From positions 81,430-145,429 of the forward strand of contig NZ_SLWY01000015.1 in assembly GCF_004341245.1 (NCBI RefSeq): a DNA stretch of 64,000 nucleotides. Direction: 5' to 3'. A model generated the notes under the pieces. It did not search any database. It was not told where the DNA came from and saw only the letters and a program-made list of their open reading frames with translations. Position 1 is the stretch's first letter. Every line of letters begins with the position of its first letter. The position numbers were made by a program, and so were the translations under genes. Below are positions 1-8,318 of the stretch, one piece after another. Source of the stretch: Plasticicumulans lactativorans. GTDB taxonomy: Bacteria > Pseudomonadota > Gammaproteobacteria > Competibacterales > Competibacteraceae.

Positions 1-848
1 ACGCTGCGCACGCGCGTTCGCCGCGGGCACTGCATGCGGTCGTCAGTCACCCCCCAGCCGGCATAGAACGGCATGCCGAAACACGTCACCGGTTTGTCGA
101 GCAGCAGCGCCTCGAACCCCATCTGCGAGGTCACCGCATAGACGTGGTCCACCTGGCGCAGCAGCGAAAGTGGGCTCACATCCTCGCTTATCCAGCGCAC
201 CCCTGCTCGTCCGCGTTCGGCCGACAGACAGCTCGCCTTCTTGCCCGCGATCACATCGGGGTGGGTTTTGATGTAGATATCCGCGCCGGGGTGCTCACGG
301 CACGCGGCACCGAGCATCTCGCCAAAGCTCGCCGCGCTCGCCAGGCCGTAGCGGATCGAATCGTCGTGCGCGGTCTGGTCGATCACCAGCACGCGCTTGC
401 GACCGCTGTCCGGCAACAGCCCGGGCGGCGCATCGGGGGCATGGTTGTATTTGCTCAGGTTGTTATCGACGATCGAGCGCATCACCCGCGCGGCCCGAAC
501 CAGCAATTCCGGTGCGAATGCCTCACCGTTCAGCAATTGCTCGAGCCGCGACGGCCGCGTCGCATCGAAATAGATGCCGACCTCGTCGACCACCAGCGAC
601 AGCGGCGCCGCCCCCTGCCGCCCCAGCCCGACCGAGCGCAGGAAACCGTCTTCCAGCCACAGGCATGGCACACCATTGCGCTCGGCAAAACGCGCAGCGC
701 GCTCACCGCTGGGTTTGCGCCCCCAGCCTGCCGCGGCTTTCACAGAAGCAGTACGACTGATTGGTCCGAACTTGGTCGCTCCTCCTAAAAAACGCCCAAT
801 CAGCCCCTGCCACCACAGACGGAGCCCGAATACACCAATCGCACTCAT
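1..848 (-). CDS. kpsC: Capsular polysaccharide beta-Kdo transferase KpsC, 5' part (3' end outside window)
   Basis: KpsC adds beta-linked Kdo residues to phosphatidylglycerol to build the lipid anchor of ABC-exported (group 2) capsules, and acts at the cytoplasmic face of the inner membrane. The minus-strand translation starts MSAIGVFGLRLWW and carries family hallmarks: GWGRKPS, LEDGFLRSVGLG, VVDEVGIYFDATRPSRLE, KTHPDV, then SQMGFEALLLDKPV and FGMPFYAGWGVTDD with a following CPRRTR. The frame is open to the window edge, so only the first of the usual two repeat domains is seen. An in-frame ATG at 918-920 would add 24 residues; I prefer 846-848 because family similarity begins there. It fits the kpsMTED genes about 14 kb away. 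The opposite strand is also open here, which can mislead gene finders. Confidence 0.88.
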   Translation of the reverse strand, partial: MSAIGVFGLRLWWQGLIGRFLGGATKFGPISRTASVKAAAGWGRKPSGERAARFAERNGVPCLWLEDGFLRSVGLGRQGAAPLSLVVDEVGIYFDATRPSRLEQLLNGEAFAPELLVRAARVMRSIVDNNLSKYNHAPDAPPGLLPDSGRKRVLVIDQTAHDDSIRYGLASAASFGEMLGAACREHPGADIYIKTHPDVIAGKKASCLSAERGRAGVRWISEDVSPLSLLRQVDHVYAVTSQMGFEALLLDKPVTCFGMPFYAGWGVTDDRMQCPRRTRVRS

Positions 849-1212
849 GCCGCAGCCCGCCGACAGGCAAGCCGCCCCACCCTCCCCAATAACTCGCAGC
901 AGGCTTCCACTCTGCTCCATTCACTGCCAATACTTCGAACATCACACATCGAAGAGACGACATCAGGGTGCGCCCCACCCATCGTTGCCAGTGGCGTGCC
1001 GCCGCATGAGCGACAAGTACCACGCGACGCCGAGAAAATTGGCTGGGGGCGCATCATTGCCACAACGTTGACATCTCTCGTCCTCGTCTCTTCCACGCGA
1101 TCATCATTAACTCCAATTCAAGGGAGTTTGGAATACCCGGTGCAGGTATGGTAGGCCAGATGTCGCTTGTCCACGGCCTCGACAAGCACGCGGATTACGA
1201 TGCCAACGCTCT
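849..1212. other. Intergenic stretch with no recognised gene
   Basis: This 364-base stretch separates the small coiled-coil gene from kpsC. Short open frames exist on both strands, but none has a convincing ribosome binding site, family motif or codon use like its neighbours. It probably contains the kpsC leader and promoter. I could not pick out a clear sigma-70 promoter or a hairpin with a T tract. Confidence 0.5.
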
Positions 1213-1461
1213 TCAGCCTTTCACGTTGAGGCGTGCCGCATACTCTTTTGTGCGCAAATAAAGTTGACGGGTCTTCTCGCGCTGCTGTGCAAGTTGTTGC
1301 ACCAAATCCGTGTTGCGCTGCTTGCAATCAGCCAGTTTTGACTCCAGGTACTCGACCCGTCGCTGGAGTCTCCCGATCTGTTGTTCCGACCCGCCCTTGT
1401 TCAACCAGCGTTTTGTCAACCCAGAGAGCCATCGCCCGGCACCACATACGGTATCAAGCAT
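1213..1461 (-). CDS. Small coiled-coil protein of unknown function (82 aa)
   Basis: I do not recognise a family. The frame starts MLDTVCGAGRWLSGLTKRWL and continues into a charged, heptad-like region (QQIGRLQRRVEYLESKLADC, then LVQQLAQQREKTRQLYLRTK), so most of it should be a coiled coil. The start is chosen because GAGGGAG lies 7 bases before this ATG and the start is 10 bases after the stop of the large three-domain gene. The same frame is open further upstream, but that part overlaps the large gene and lacks its own signals. The tight spacing suggests cotranscription and perhaps a partner role for the upstream polysaccharide-modifying protein. That partnership is inference. Confidence 0.6.
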   Translation of the reverse strand: MLDTVCGAGRWLSGLTKRWLNKGGSEQQIGRLQRRVEYLESKLADCKQRNTDLVQQLAQQREKTRQLYLRTKEYAARLNVKG

Positions 1462-1471
1462 GTGCGCTCCC

Positions 1472-4162
1472 TCACTCAGAAACCAGCAAACCAGCAGTTG
1501 CTCTACTGCCACCAGCCTCTGTATCCGCGAGGCCGCGAAAAGCCGAAACCATGTGCGGAGTGAAGCCGGAACGACGTTTCCAATTAAACAGAAACTCCCC
1601 ACCATTCTGCGCGCCACCGTACATGATGAAGCGCAAGCCTCGGGTGAGATCATCACGCTGCTCCGATACCCACTGGATCACCTCATGGTGTAACAGAACT
1701 AGAACGCCCTGCTTCAGGTGATCACCGTGACCGAGTATCTGCGAATAGATAACAAGATCACCGATTCGTCTAAGTGAGATATACGCGACCAAGCGTTCAT
1801 CGACTTGAACCGAACCCTGCATGTGCCCCGGATCACTGATGAAAGTGCCAAAGGTCAGACCCCAGTGGTACGGACAGGCTGGTCTTTTCACCTCGTAACG
1901 AACTTTGGGCGCCCCGCCCATTTCCTCCACACTGCGCAGATAGGCACCGCGCATTGCTCCCCCCGACCGCTCGGGCTTCGAGTGATTTATATCGCAAATG
2001 TCCGGAATGAATAAACGCGAAGCGTACTGCTTCACGTAATAGCCCTGCGAAATCGCCTTGCGCTTCTCTCGCAAGCGCTCGCCCTTGCTGAAACTCTTGC
2101 GGATATGTGCCTCCCAAGCCGTAAAGCTCGCCACATCACCTGTTGCGATGAGCATGGGCGTAAAGCGAGGAACCACATTGGTCGCTGCAATCTCAGGATG
2201 CGTGAAGTACTGAGCAAAAGACCTGAACGCTGCATCGACCGAGGCACTACAGGCGGGCACGCACTCCGGACTGTCTTGCCTGTAACTGACAGTGACGCGC
2301 GGAATATCCACCACCGCTGCTGTTGTCGACGTCAACTCCAACGCGCCGCCAACGGTAACCCTGGAAGTAATCTCTGCTCCCTTGGCTGGTGTCGTTGGCG
2401 ACTTCACGGCTAACCGCGCTACCGTGCCTGCATTCGGCTGCACATCCCTTCCAGCCAGAACCACCGATGTGGCAGCCGATGGGTCGCCTGTCTCTCGCCG
2501 CACCAAGTGCCGACGCAAACCGCGCTGCCAAGCGTTCTCAAGCATCTTCAGATAGGTTGCCCCCGTGAAGTGCAGAGTCAACCCAGGGCCGCACGACCCC
2601 ACATCGGCCGGATCAAGATCGTCCTTTGCCAGCGGCGCCGCGAAATACACGCCATTTCTCTCTGCCGCGACCAGTTCACCCAATCGGTAGTATTCACGCC
2701 GTTTGTCGAGCTTAGGATAATATTCGACTGGCTGATTCAGGATGACAACAGGCACGTCCGGATTCTTTAACCGAACATGGTCGATGATTCGGCAGGTCGC
2801 TTCCACAGATTCGGTCAACGACATCCAGCCAATGCTCTCGAATTGCTCAGTCAACTCCTCGCGTCGACGCACAAACTTCGGATGGATCCACAGCGACCAG
2901 CCCTCACTTCGGTGTCGCCACAACTCAAAGTTCATGTCTGCGTAGGTATCGATCAACAGCAAATCGATGTTTTCAGCATCCAGTACCGAGCGCTCGAACT
3001 GCCCAACATAATAATGTTTCAGCGTAGCCGGCATAGTTGCGACGTCAGACAACTCTAGACCGCGCTGCCGACTCGAGAGCACGCCTCGCAATGCATCGAC
3101 GAAACATGCCGAAGGAGATTTTTCGTTGATAATCAACTCCACCCCTCGCGGGAACAACTGCTTGTTCAGAACGATTGCACGTCGCGAACAACAGTCACCA
3201 CGCACCGCGATACGAAACGGCTTGCCGTCCGCCCGCATGAACCTCGGCGTTGGTGAATCCACAATCGACATCTCGGCAGGAGCGGTCTCCACAGCGTTCT
3301 GCGGAACCGCCAAACCCGCAACCGGAGCTGCTATGAATTTCGGCGAACCCTGGCCATCCAGTGCCTTCCACCAATCCGGATGGATCAATGCGATGATCTT
3401 TCTAGCTGAGCCGAGAAGATCACTGAATATCGTTGGCACGAAGGTATCGAAATGCTCCCCACACACGATCATCCGTGAACCCACATCCGAAATATAAATA
3501 TCGCGCTTCAACGAATAAGCTTCGTACTCTAGCCCCAAATCCTGCATTCGCACACTGAACAGGGAAAACGCATCCCCTTCTTCGAAAGTGATATCGCGCG
3601 GCACACTCTTGGTTCGCAGGCATTCCGTGAATATCTCGTAGTTGCTTAATTGATGTGTGCGTGCGAACCGGGATCCGTGTGATGCCGATCCCGATATCGG
3701 AATTTGCGCACCACGGAAATACGTAATCTGCTCGGCAATCACATCTGGAATTACACGTCGCAACTTGCGACTTAATTGTAAAAAATCATTGTGCAACCCT
3801 ATCTCGTGGCCTAATCCAGCGATCTCCTGAGCCACTTCACGCAGTCTATCGTTTTGCCGGATGTATTGCCCTACGATGGAACCATAATAATTCTCATCAC
3901 AACCGTAGTCCCCTGGGGGCAACAGAAAATACGTCGCACGCACCCCGAGTTCGTGCTCAATACGCGCCATTTGCAATGCAACTTCCAGTTTATGATCGAC
4001 ATCATGACGCACGCAGCAGTACGTATCTGCAGCACCTTGCCGTTTCCATGCATCCTTGTGCGTAAGAGAAGGCAAACCCGTCTCGAGCAAAACCTCCAAG
4101 AACATCCGATATGAAGCGACTTTTGCGCGTCCATCCATGTACAGGTCGTTCGCATTCATCAT
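1472..4162 (-). CDS. Three-domain protein: NodB-like polysaccharide deacetylase, SGNH-like domain, GNAT-like acyltransferase domain (896 aa)
   Basis: Residues about 45-270 resemble polysaccharide deacetylases of the NodB fold: HDVDH at 53-57 (metal/catalytic Asp and His), HEIGLHND at 119-126, SHGSR near 161, and a late IHPDWW near 260. Residues about 315-545 look like an SGNH-type (DUF6270-like) domain, with GDCCSR at 322-327, DLLLIDTYAD near 400 and a late LHFTG near 530. After a low-complexity linker, residues about 640-890 resemble a GNAT acyltransferase, ending with WKRRSGFTP. Such a protein could deacetylate and re-acylate sugars of the nearby capsule or exopolysaccharide. No signal peptide is visible, so a cytoplasmic site is likely. 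ATG-ATG starts follow an AGGA. The deacetylase call is firm; the other two domains are inferred from short motifs. Confidence 0.72.
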   Translation of the reverse strand: MMNANDLYMDGRAKVASYRMFLEVLLETGLPSLTHKDAWKRQGAADTYCCVRHDVDHKLEVALQMARIEHELGVRATYFLLPPGDYGCDENYYGSIVGQYIRQNDRLREVAQEIAGLGHEIGLHNDFLQLSRKLRRVIPDVIAEQITYFRGAQIPISGSASHGSRFARTHQLSNYEIFTECLRTKSVPRDITFEEGDAFSLFSVRMQDLGLEYEAYSLKRDIYISDVGSRMIVCGEHFDTFVPTIFSDLLGSARKIIALIHPDWWKALDGQGSPKFIAAPVAGLAVPQNAVETAPAEMSIVDSPTPRFMRADGKPFRIAVRGDCCSRRAIVLNKQLFPRGVELIINEKSPSACFVDALRGVLSSRQRGLELSDVATMPATLKHYYVGQFERSVLDAENIDLLLIDTYADMNFELWRHRSEGWSLWIHPKFVRRREELTEQFESIGWMSLTESVEATCRIIDHVRLKNPDVPVVILNQPVEYYPKLDKRREYYRLGELVAAERNGVYFAAPLAKDDLDPADVGSCGPGLTLHFTGATYLKMLENAWQRGLRRHLVRRETGDPSAATSVVLAGRDVQPNAGTVARLAVKSPTTPAKGAEITSRVTVGGALELTSTTAAVVDIPRVTVSYRQDSPECVPACSASVDAAFRSFAQYFTHPEIAATNVVPRFTPMLIATGDVASFTAWEAHIRKSFSKGERLREKRKAISQGYYVKQYASRLFIPDICDINHSKPERSGGAMRGAYLRSVEEMGGAPKVRYEVKRPACPYHWGLTFGTFISDPGHMQGSVQVDERLVAYISLRRIGDLVIYSQILGHGDHLKQGVLVLLHHEVIQWVSEQRDDLTRGLRFIMYGGAQNGGEFLFNWKRRSGFTPHMVSAFRGLADTEAGGSRATAGLLVSE

Positions 4163-4207
4163 GATGTCAAATTCCTCGCAGAATCCAGCCAGGATCGGCC
4201 AGTTCTT

Positions 4208-5314
4208 TTATCGTAACGACGGCTGCAATACCGCCAAGATACCGTATGCATTCAGCGACGGCACCAATTCTAGGAATTTCTCACACTGAAACTTGGCAAA
4301 ACTATCCCTTGATCTGAATGCGCAATGCGCAGAAGTAGCCGAGGACTGACATCGGCTCGGGTCGCCTGCCCAGTACTTGCAGCCAGTGGTCTGGCAACGT
4401 TTGTTGTCGCAAGTCGCCCAGTCGCGCCAGACCGACAAGGCCTGCTGTTTGACTTCTAGCACATCCGACAGGCGGGCGATCTCTGCCAGCAGCAGTGCGA
4501 CCGAAGCGGAGTGATTCTCGATGCGCTCGGCCTCGCCAGCATGTGATGTCCACTGTGGGTCCAATTTTCCGAGATAACCACGATTACCATTATCGCGTTC
4601 CCAGATATCAGAACGAACGCTATCCAACGCAATCTTTATCAAAGTGTCGTCATGTGTCGCTTTGCCGAGTTGTGCTGCCCCGAAGGCCACAAAAATGTTC
4701 ATATTGCGAATGTAACGATTGGCATCCGCGACGCTATCGCTAGTCGCGAAGTAAATGCATTCCTTACAGGGCACCCTCTCGAGACGCAATTTGCTCCAAT
4801 ACAGCATGACTTCTCTGCCAGCCGCGAGCAGGTCGGAACGCTGCATCAGTTCGCCCGCCCTCGCCATGCAGGCGATACCAAGCCCGGATTGGAATGCGTA
4901 GACTGTGGTCGGTCCTTCGCACGCAGGCTTACTACCGGCAATTGATTCGCCGCTCACACAGGATCGATCACTGCTCGCCGACGACCAACCGATCGGCCTG
5001 CCTGTCCGCGTGGAGCGCACTGCATCGCGAAGCATCTCGTCCGCAATGTCGGCTAGTCGGCTGCCTGCCTCCTTAATCCCCAAATCCGCAAGGGCAGCAG
5101 CCGCCAAGCAGTCCCAGCCAAGATCATTAGCCGAGCGCTCGGGTTTCATCACAGCACGCATGAAGCCATCGACAGCGGCCGACACCTTAGCTTGTGTCGC
5201 GCTACTGAGGTCGGCGGTCGCGTGCGCCAGATCGCCCCTCGGGGCCGCCATTGCGGGCCAAGAAAAACTGGACATCGTCAGCACAAGGCTGGCAATAACA
5301 AGCCTGTTCTTCAT
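4208..5314 (-). CDS. Exported protein of unknown function, cysteine-rich, probably helical (about 368 aa)
   Basis: The protein starts MKNRLVIASLVLTMSSFSWP and has a typical Sec signal peptide ending near AMA-AP. The start is chosen over an ATG 30 bases upstream because AGGAAAA precedes it and the signal peptide begins there. The mature part has many cysteines (GWDCLA, DRSC, KPACEG, CKECIY, CDNKRC, TTGCKYW), suggesting disulfides and a periplasmic or extracellular site. Repeated helical segments with aromatic and acidic residues (for example HSASVALLLAEIARLSDVL) recall the alpha/alpha-toroid architecture of some polysaccharide-degrading enzymes, but I see no diagnostic catalytic motif. Position 45 bases before the deacetylase fusion suggests one operon and a role in polysaccharide handling, which is inference. 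Confidence 0.65.
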   Translation of the reverse strand: MKNRLVIASLVLTMSSFSWPAMAAPRGDLAHATADLSSATQAKVSAAVDGFMRAVMKPERSANDLGWDCLAAAALADLGIKEAGSRLADIADEMLRDAVRSTRTGRPIGWSSASSDRSCVSGESIAGSKPACEGPTTVYAFQSGLGIACMARAGELMQRSDLLAAGREVMLYWSKLRLERVPCKECIYFATSDSVADANRYIRNMNIFVAFGAAQLGKATHDDTLIKIALDSVRSDIWERDNGNRGYLGKLDPQWTSHAGEAERIENHSASVALLLAEIARLSDVLEVKQQALSVWRDWATCDNKRCQTTGCKYWAGDPSRCQSSATSAHCAFRSRDSFAKFQCEKFLELVPSLNAYGILAVLQPSLR

Positions 5315-5534
5315 GAACATTTTCCTGCGTATGGCAGCGCTCACTGTATCAAGAGCGCAAACTTACTAACTTTTTCGCTTGTAGCATCATTTAAATCCAG
5401 ATGCCGATCAGCCTTAAAAACAGCAATACACAAACCACCCGAAACAACATTTCTTTCGAAAAAACCAGCAATTACAAAATTAACCAACTGCAACTGTCAC
5501 AACCGGTGCCGCTCAAGCCAATAAATGCAATTAC

Positions 5535-6728
5535 TCAGCGATCTGCCATGAATCCATCATCGCCCGCATCCTGCGCTGATCTCGTCCCTTTCATGAGCCA
5601 CAATACGCTGCTGCCAGCGAGGCTGATACGCTCAATTTCTAATTCGTCGACCAAACTGCCATATCGACCACGCACTTCGTCAGCATTACGGAAAAAACGG
5701 ATATGGCCGAATGCGTCGAAGTTCGGCACGGAGGCGATAATGTACACACCGACAGGTAAGCTTGCGAAGATTTCGCGATCATGCTCCACATGCTCAAGCA
5801 CTTCGGTACATACCACTGCGTCGAATCGAGGTAGTTCTGAAAAATCAGCAACCGGAAGTTCACACCGCTCGAACAGGTATTGCGGGCAGCGTTGCCGTGC
5901 ACGCGACACGGCCACATCACTGAAATCCAATCCCGTGTAACTGATCGTAGGCAAATGGGCAGCGATGAACTCCGCGAACTGCCCGGGCCCGCACCCCAAG
6001 TCGATAACACAACGGGTGTCACGCTTGCCCAGTGCATCTACGATGCGCTGCCAGACCGGTGCGTACTCGCTGCTCTCGGCTGGGCATGCATATTTCTTGG
6101 ACTCCGCGAAAACTGCATCGTAGTACGCTGACGATGCAACCCGCGAACCGCTTTGAATCTGCCTCAGCACCTCTGCATGGGCACTACGCACTGCAAAGTC
6201 TTCCTGTAAAACCAGAGCGCGACTGTAAGCTTCGGCGGCCTCAGACAATTCATTCAGAAGCACCAGCGATCGCGCCAAACGCAGCCACCAGCCACGCTGC
6301 CCCGCATCCGTCTGCAGGGCAATACGAAACTCCGTTACAGCCTCCCGATAGTCGCCACGCTGGAAAAGCGCAACTGCAAGCGCTCCGTGATATGCCGCCA
6401 ACTCTGGTCGTAGTGCAACAGCCTTGCGATAGCACTCGATAGCCTGATTCCATTCTTGGCGCTTTTGATGCAGCATGCCCTTGTTACGGCAAAAACCCGG
6501 ATTTGCAGGCGCAAGAATTAACGCTCGGTCGAGCCATTCTTCAGCGACCACTTCTTGTCCGAGTGCCATATGAGCCTTGTAGGCATTGGCAGCGAGGCTC
6601 ACTGGCACCTGCGCATCGGCGGGTACCGATTTAAGGGTGGCCGCGACCTCTGTCCAAGCGCCAGCGGCAACCAATGCTCTTACTTCGGCATCAAGTTTTT
6701 TCAACACCGCACAAGTAGCGACAGTCAT
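5535..6728 (-). CDS. TPR-repeat protein fused to a class I SAM-dependent methyltransferase (about 397 aa)
   Basis: The first about 190 residues contain TPR-like helices (AYKAHMALGQEVVAEEWLDR, NKGMLHQKRQEWNQAIECYR, ALFQRGDYREAVTEFRIAL, AEAYSRALVLQEDFA). The rest is a Rossmann methyltransferase: SAM motif VIDLGCGPGQF, then GLDFS, and CTEVLEHVEHD as the post-motif typical of Methyltransf_11/23 families. TPR-methyltransferase fusions are common in O-antigen and exopolysaccharide clusters, where they may methylate sugars or carrier-linked glycans; the substrate here is unknown. GTG at 6729-6731 also lies in frame just before the chosen ATG. It sits between the exported protein and two glycosyltransferases on the same strand. 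Confidence 0.8.
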   Translation of the reverse strand: MTVATCAVLKKLDAEVRALVAAGAWTEVAATLKSVPADAQVPVSLAANAYKAHMALGQEVVAEEWLDRALILAPANPGFCRNKGMLHQKRQEWNQAIECYRKAVALRPELAAYHGALAVALFQRGDYREAVTEFRIALQTDAGQRGWWLRLARSLVLLNELSEAAEAYSRALVLQEDFAVRSAHAEVLRQIQSGSRVASSAYYDAVFAESKKYACPAESSEYAPVWQRIVDALGKRDTRCVIDLGCGPGQFAEFIAAHLPTISYTGLDFSDVAVSRARQRCPQYLFERCELPVADFSELPRFDAVVCTEVLEHVEHDREIFASLPVGVYIIASVPNFDAFGHIRFFRNADEVRGRYGSLVDELEIERISLAGSSVLWLMKGTRSAQDAGDDGFMADR

Positions 6729-6811
6729 CACTCATGATTCTCGCCGCATACAATCATCATACATGTCATCCTCCTGCCACCCTGAAACCATGCCACACAC
6801 TGACTGTGCAG

Positions 6812-8044
6812 TCACCCTCCGTTCTTGATACTTACCCGACAATGAAAACCCTTCGCGATACTGGCGAAATACTCCGGATAAGTTCTGTATTGTCCCTGCA
6901 TCTCTTGAGCTTTGGATCTGATACACGGATATTCGCCATCAACCGCTCGCTGCACCATCCAGCGTGCCAACTGCGCAGGTTTTCGTGTCAGTTCCGCGGG
7001 AATCACCAATCCGTTACCGTCACGCTCCACCACCCCTGACAGCCACTGATCGCTGTTGACCAGAACGGGGATACCGAGTGCAATCGACTGATAATATTTA
7101 TTGGGCGATGCCAATCTATAGCTCAAACACACATCTTCTATCACGCACCACGAGAATACGCATGGATGTTCGGATACCACCTCGCACAGTCGCCCTGCGT
7201 AATCTTGGCCGTAATATGCACGTAGATTCGGTGATGAAAGACGCCCTTCGTACTCTGCCCCGACCTTGCCGATGATAAACAGTGACGCAGTAATTCCGAC
7301 ATTCATTCCGAGCAGTTCCAGCAGCAGATCAAGTGACCTTCCAGACACACAGGCACCAACGTAAACAAGGTGCACTCCATGCTGCAGCGTGGGGATGGAA
7401 TCCTGCACGACTCCGGATCGTACGTAGAACGCGTTGGGCATTACCTCCAGTGGAATATTGCCATACAGTTTGGCCAGGGCGTCGCGCACCCCTTCACCAA
7501 CAACGATGGTCAGCGAACTACGTAAAACGCCACACGATTCGAATGCATATATCCAGAAAATCCGAATCCAGGCATTCTTTCGGCGTCGATGCAGATTGAA
7601 CTCATGGCTGTCATAGATAATTGGCGTAGTGTTTCGAGTGCAGCCCATGGCATAAATGAGGGCCTGCAGATCATTCGCGATAATCAGTGCATGCTTGCGC
7701 TCCCTCGCTACACGACGTTCATGCATGATGCCATTTACCAACGGATTCCAAACATCCCTGGCAAAGCACCCGAACAGTGGGATACGTGTCGTCGGATATT
7801 CACCGAGTCGATATTCGTGGCAGAACCTGTACAACTGCGGCAGCCCTGCGAACGCTCGGCAGAAAGTGCGGAGCACACAAGCGAAAGCCCGCACAACGAC
7901 CCTCACGTCTATGCGGGGAGCGGCAGTCACCGGTATTTCCACGGCATCCACGGACAGTCCGCGCGCCTCCAACTCAGCGATCTGCGCGCGAACACGCCTG
8001 TCATGCTTGATCGGCTCAGTTGTCAGGACGAGCACATCGAGCAT
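6812..8044 (-). CDS. Glycosyltransferase, GT-B fold, family 4-like
   Basis: The N-terminus MLDVLVLTTEPIKHDRRVRA is the opening strand and glycine-poor loop of GT4-type enzymes. IIYDSHEFNLHRR matches the acceptor-side DxHE element seen in GT4 enzymes that act on lipid-linked sugars. The C-terminal half has LVYVGACVSGRSLD and LASPNKYYQSIALGIPVLVN, corresponding to the nucleotide-sugar binding region, although the usual EGFG-type glutamate is not obvious. It probably transfers a sugar to a growing glycan at the cytoplasmic membrane. A TTG start at 8066-8068 would add eight residues; the internal ATG is preferred, with GAGG close before it. Substrate unknown. Confidence 0.75.
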   Translation of the reverse strand: MLDVLVLTTEPIKHDRRVRAQIAELEARGLSVDAVEIPVTAAPRIDVRVVVRAFACVLRTFCRAFAGLPQLYRFCHEYRLGEYPTTRIPLFGCFARDVWNPLVNGIMHERRVARERKHALIIANDLQALIYAMGCTRNTTPIIYDSHEFNLHRRRKNAWIRIFWIYAFESCGVLRSSLTIVVGEGVRDALAKLYGNIPLEVMPNAFYVRSGVVQDSIPTLQHGVHLVYVGACVSGRSLDLLLELLGMNVGITASLFIIGKVGAEYEGRLSSPNLRAYYGQDYAGRLCEVVSEHPCVFSWCVIEDVCLSYRLASPNKYYQSIALGIPVLVNSDQWLSGVVERDGNGLVIPAELTRKPAQLARWMVQRAVDGEYPCIRSKAQEMQGQYRTYPEYFASIAKGFHCRVSIKNGG

Positions 8045-8318
8045 TTCCTCGATCGCCGCATCACTCAAGCGACATCACCCGCATTCTAAACAATGACACG
8101 AAACCAACGCCTCCTCTGATCACACCGCCCATCGATCATTGCGCATGTCAGCAACCACCAAGCGGGCGGAATGCCGAGGTCGGTTGAAATGAACTGCGAC
8201 TCCTCGGAATGTCTGTAATCCCCATTGAGTCATCACAGTCGATGACGCACCCGTTAAACGATCGACTGGATCGCATACCGCTTCAGTTTCATGAATCGAC
8301 AAACGAGGTTTTCGACAC

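Noticed and set aside
144..788. Plus-strand open frame opposite kpsC
   Set aside because: The minus strand reads as KpsC with many family motifs; the plus-strand product is Arg/His-rich with no motif and is a GC-driven shadow.
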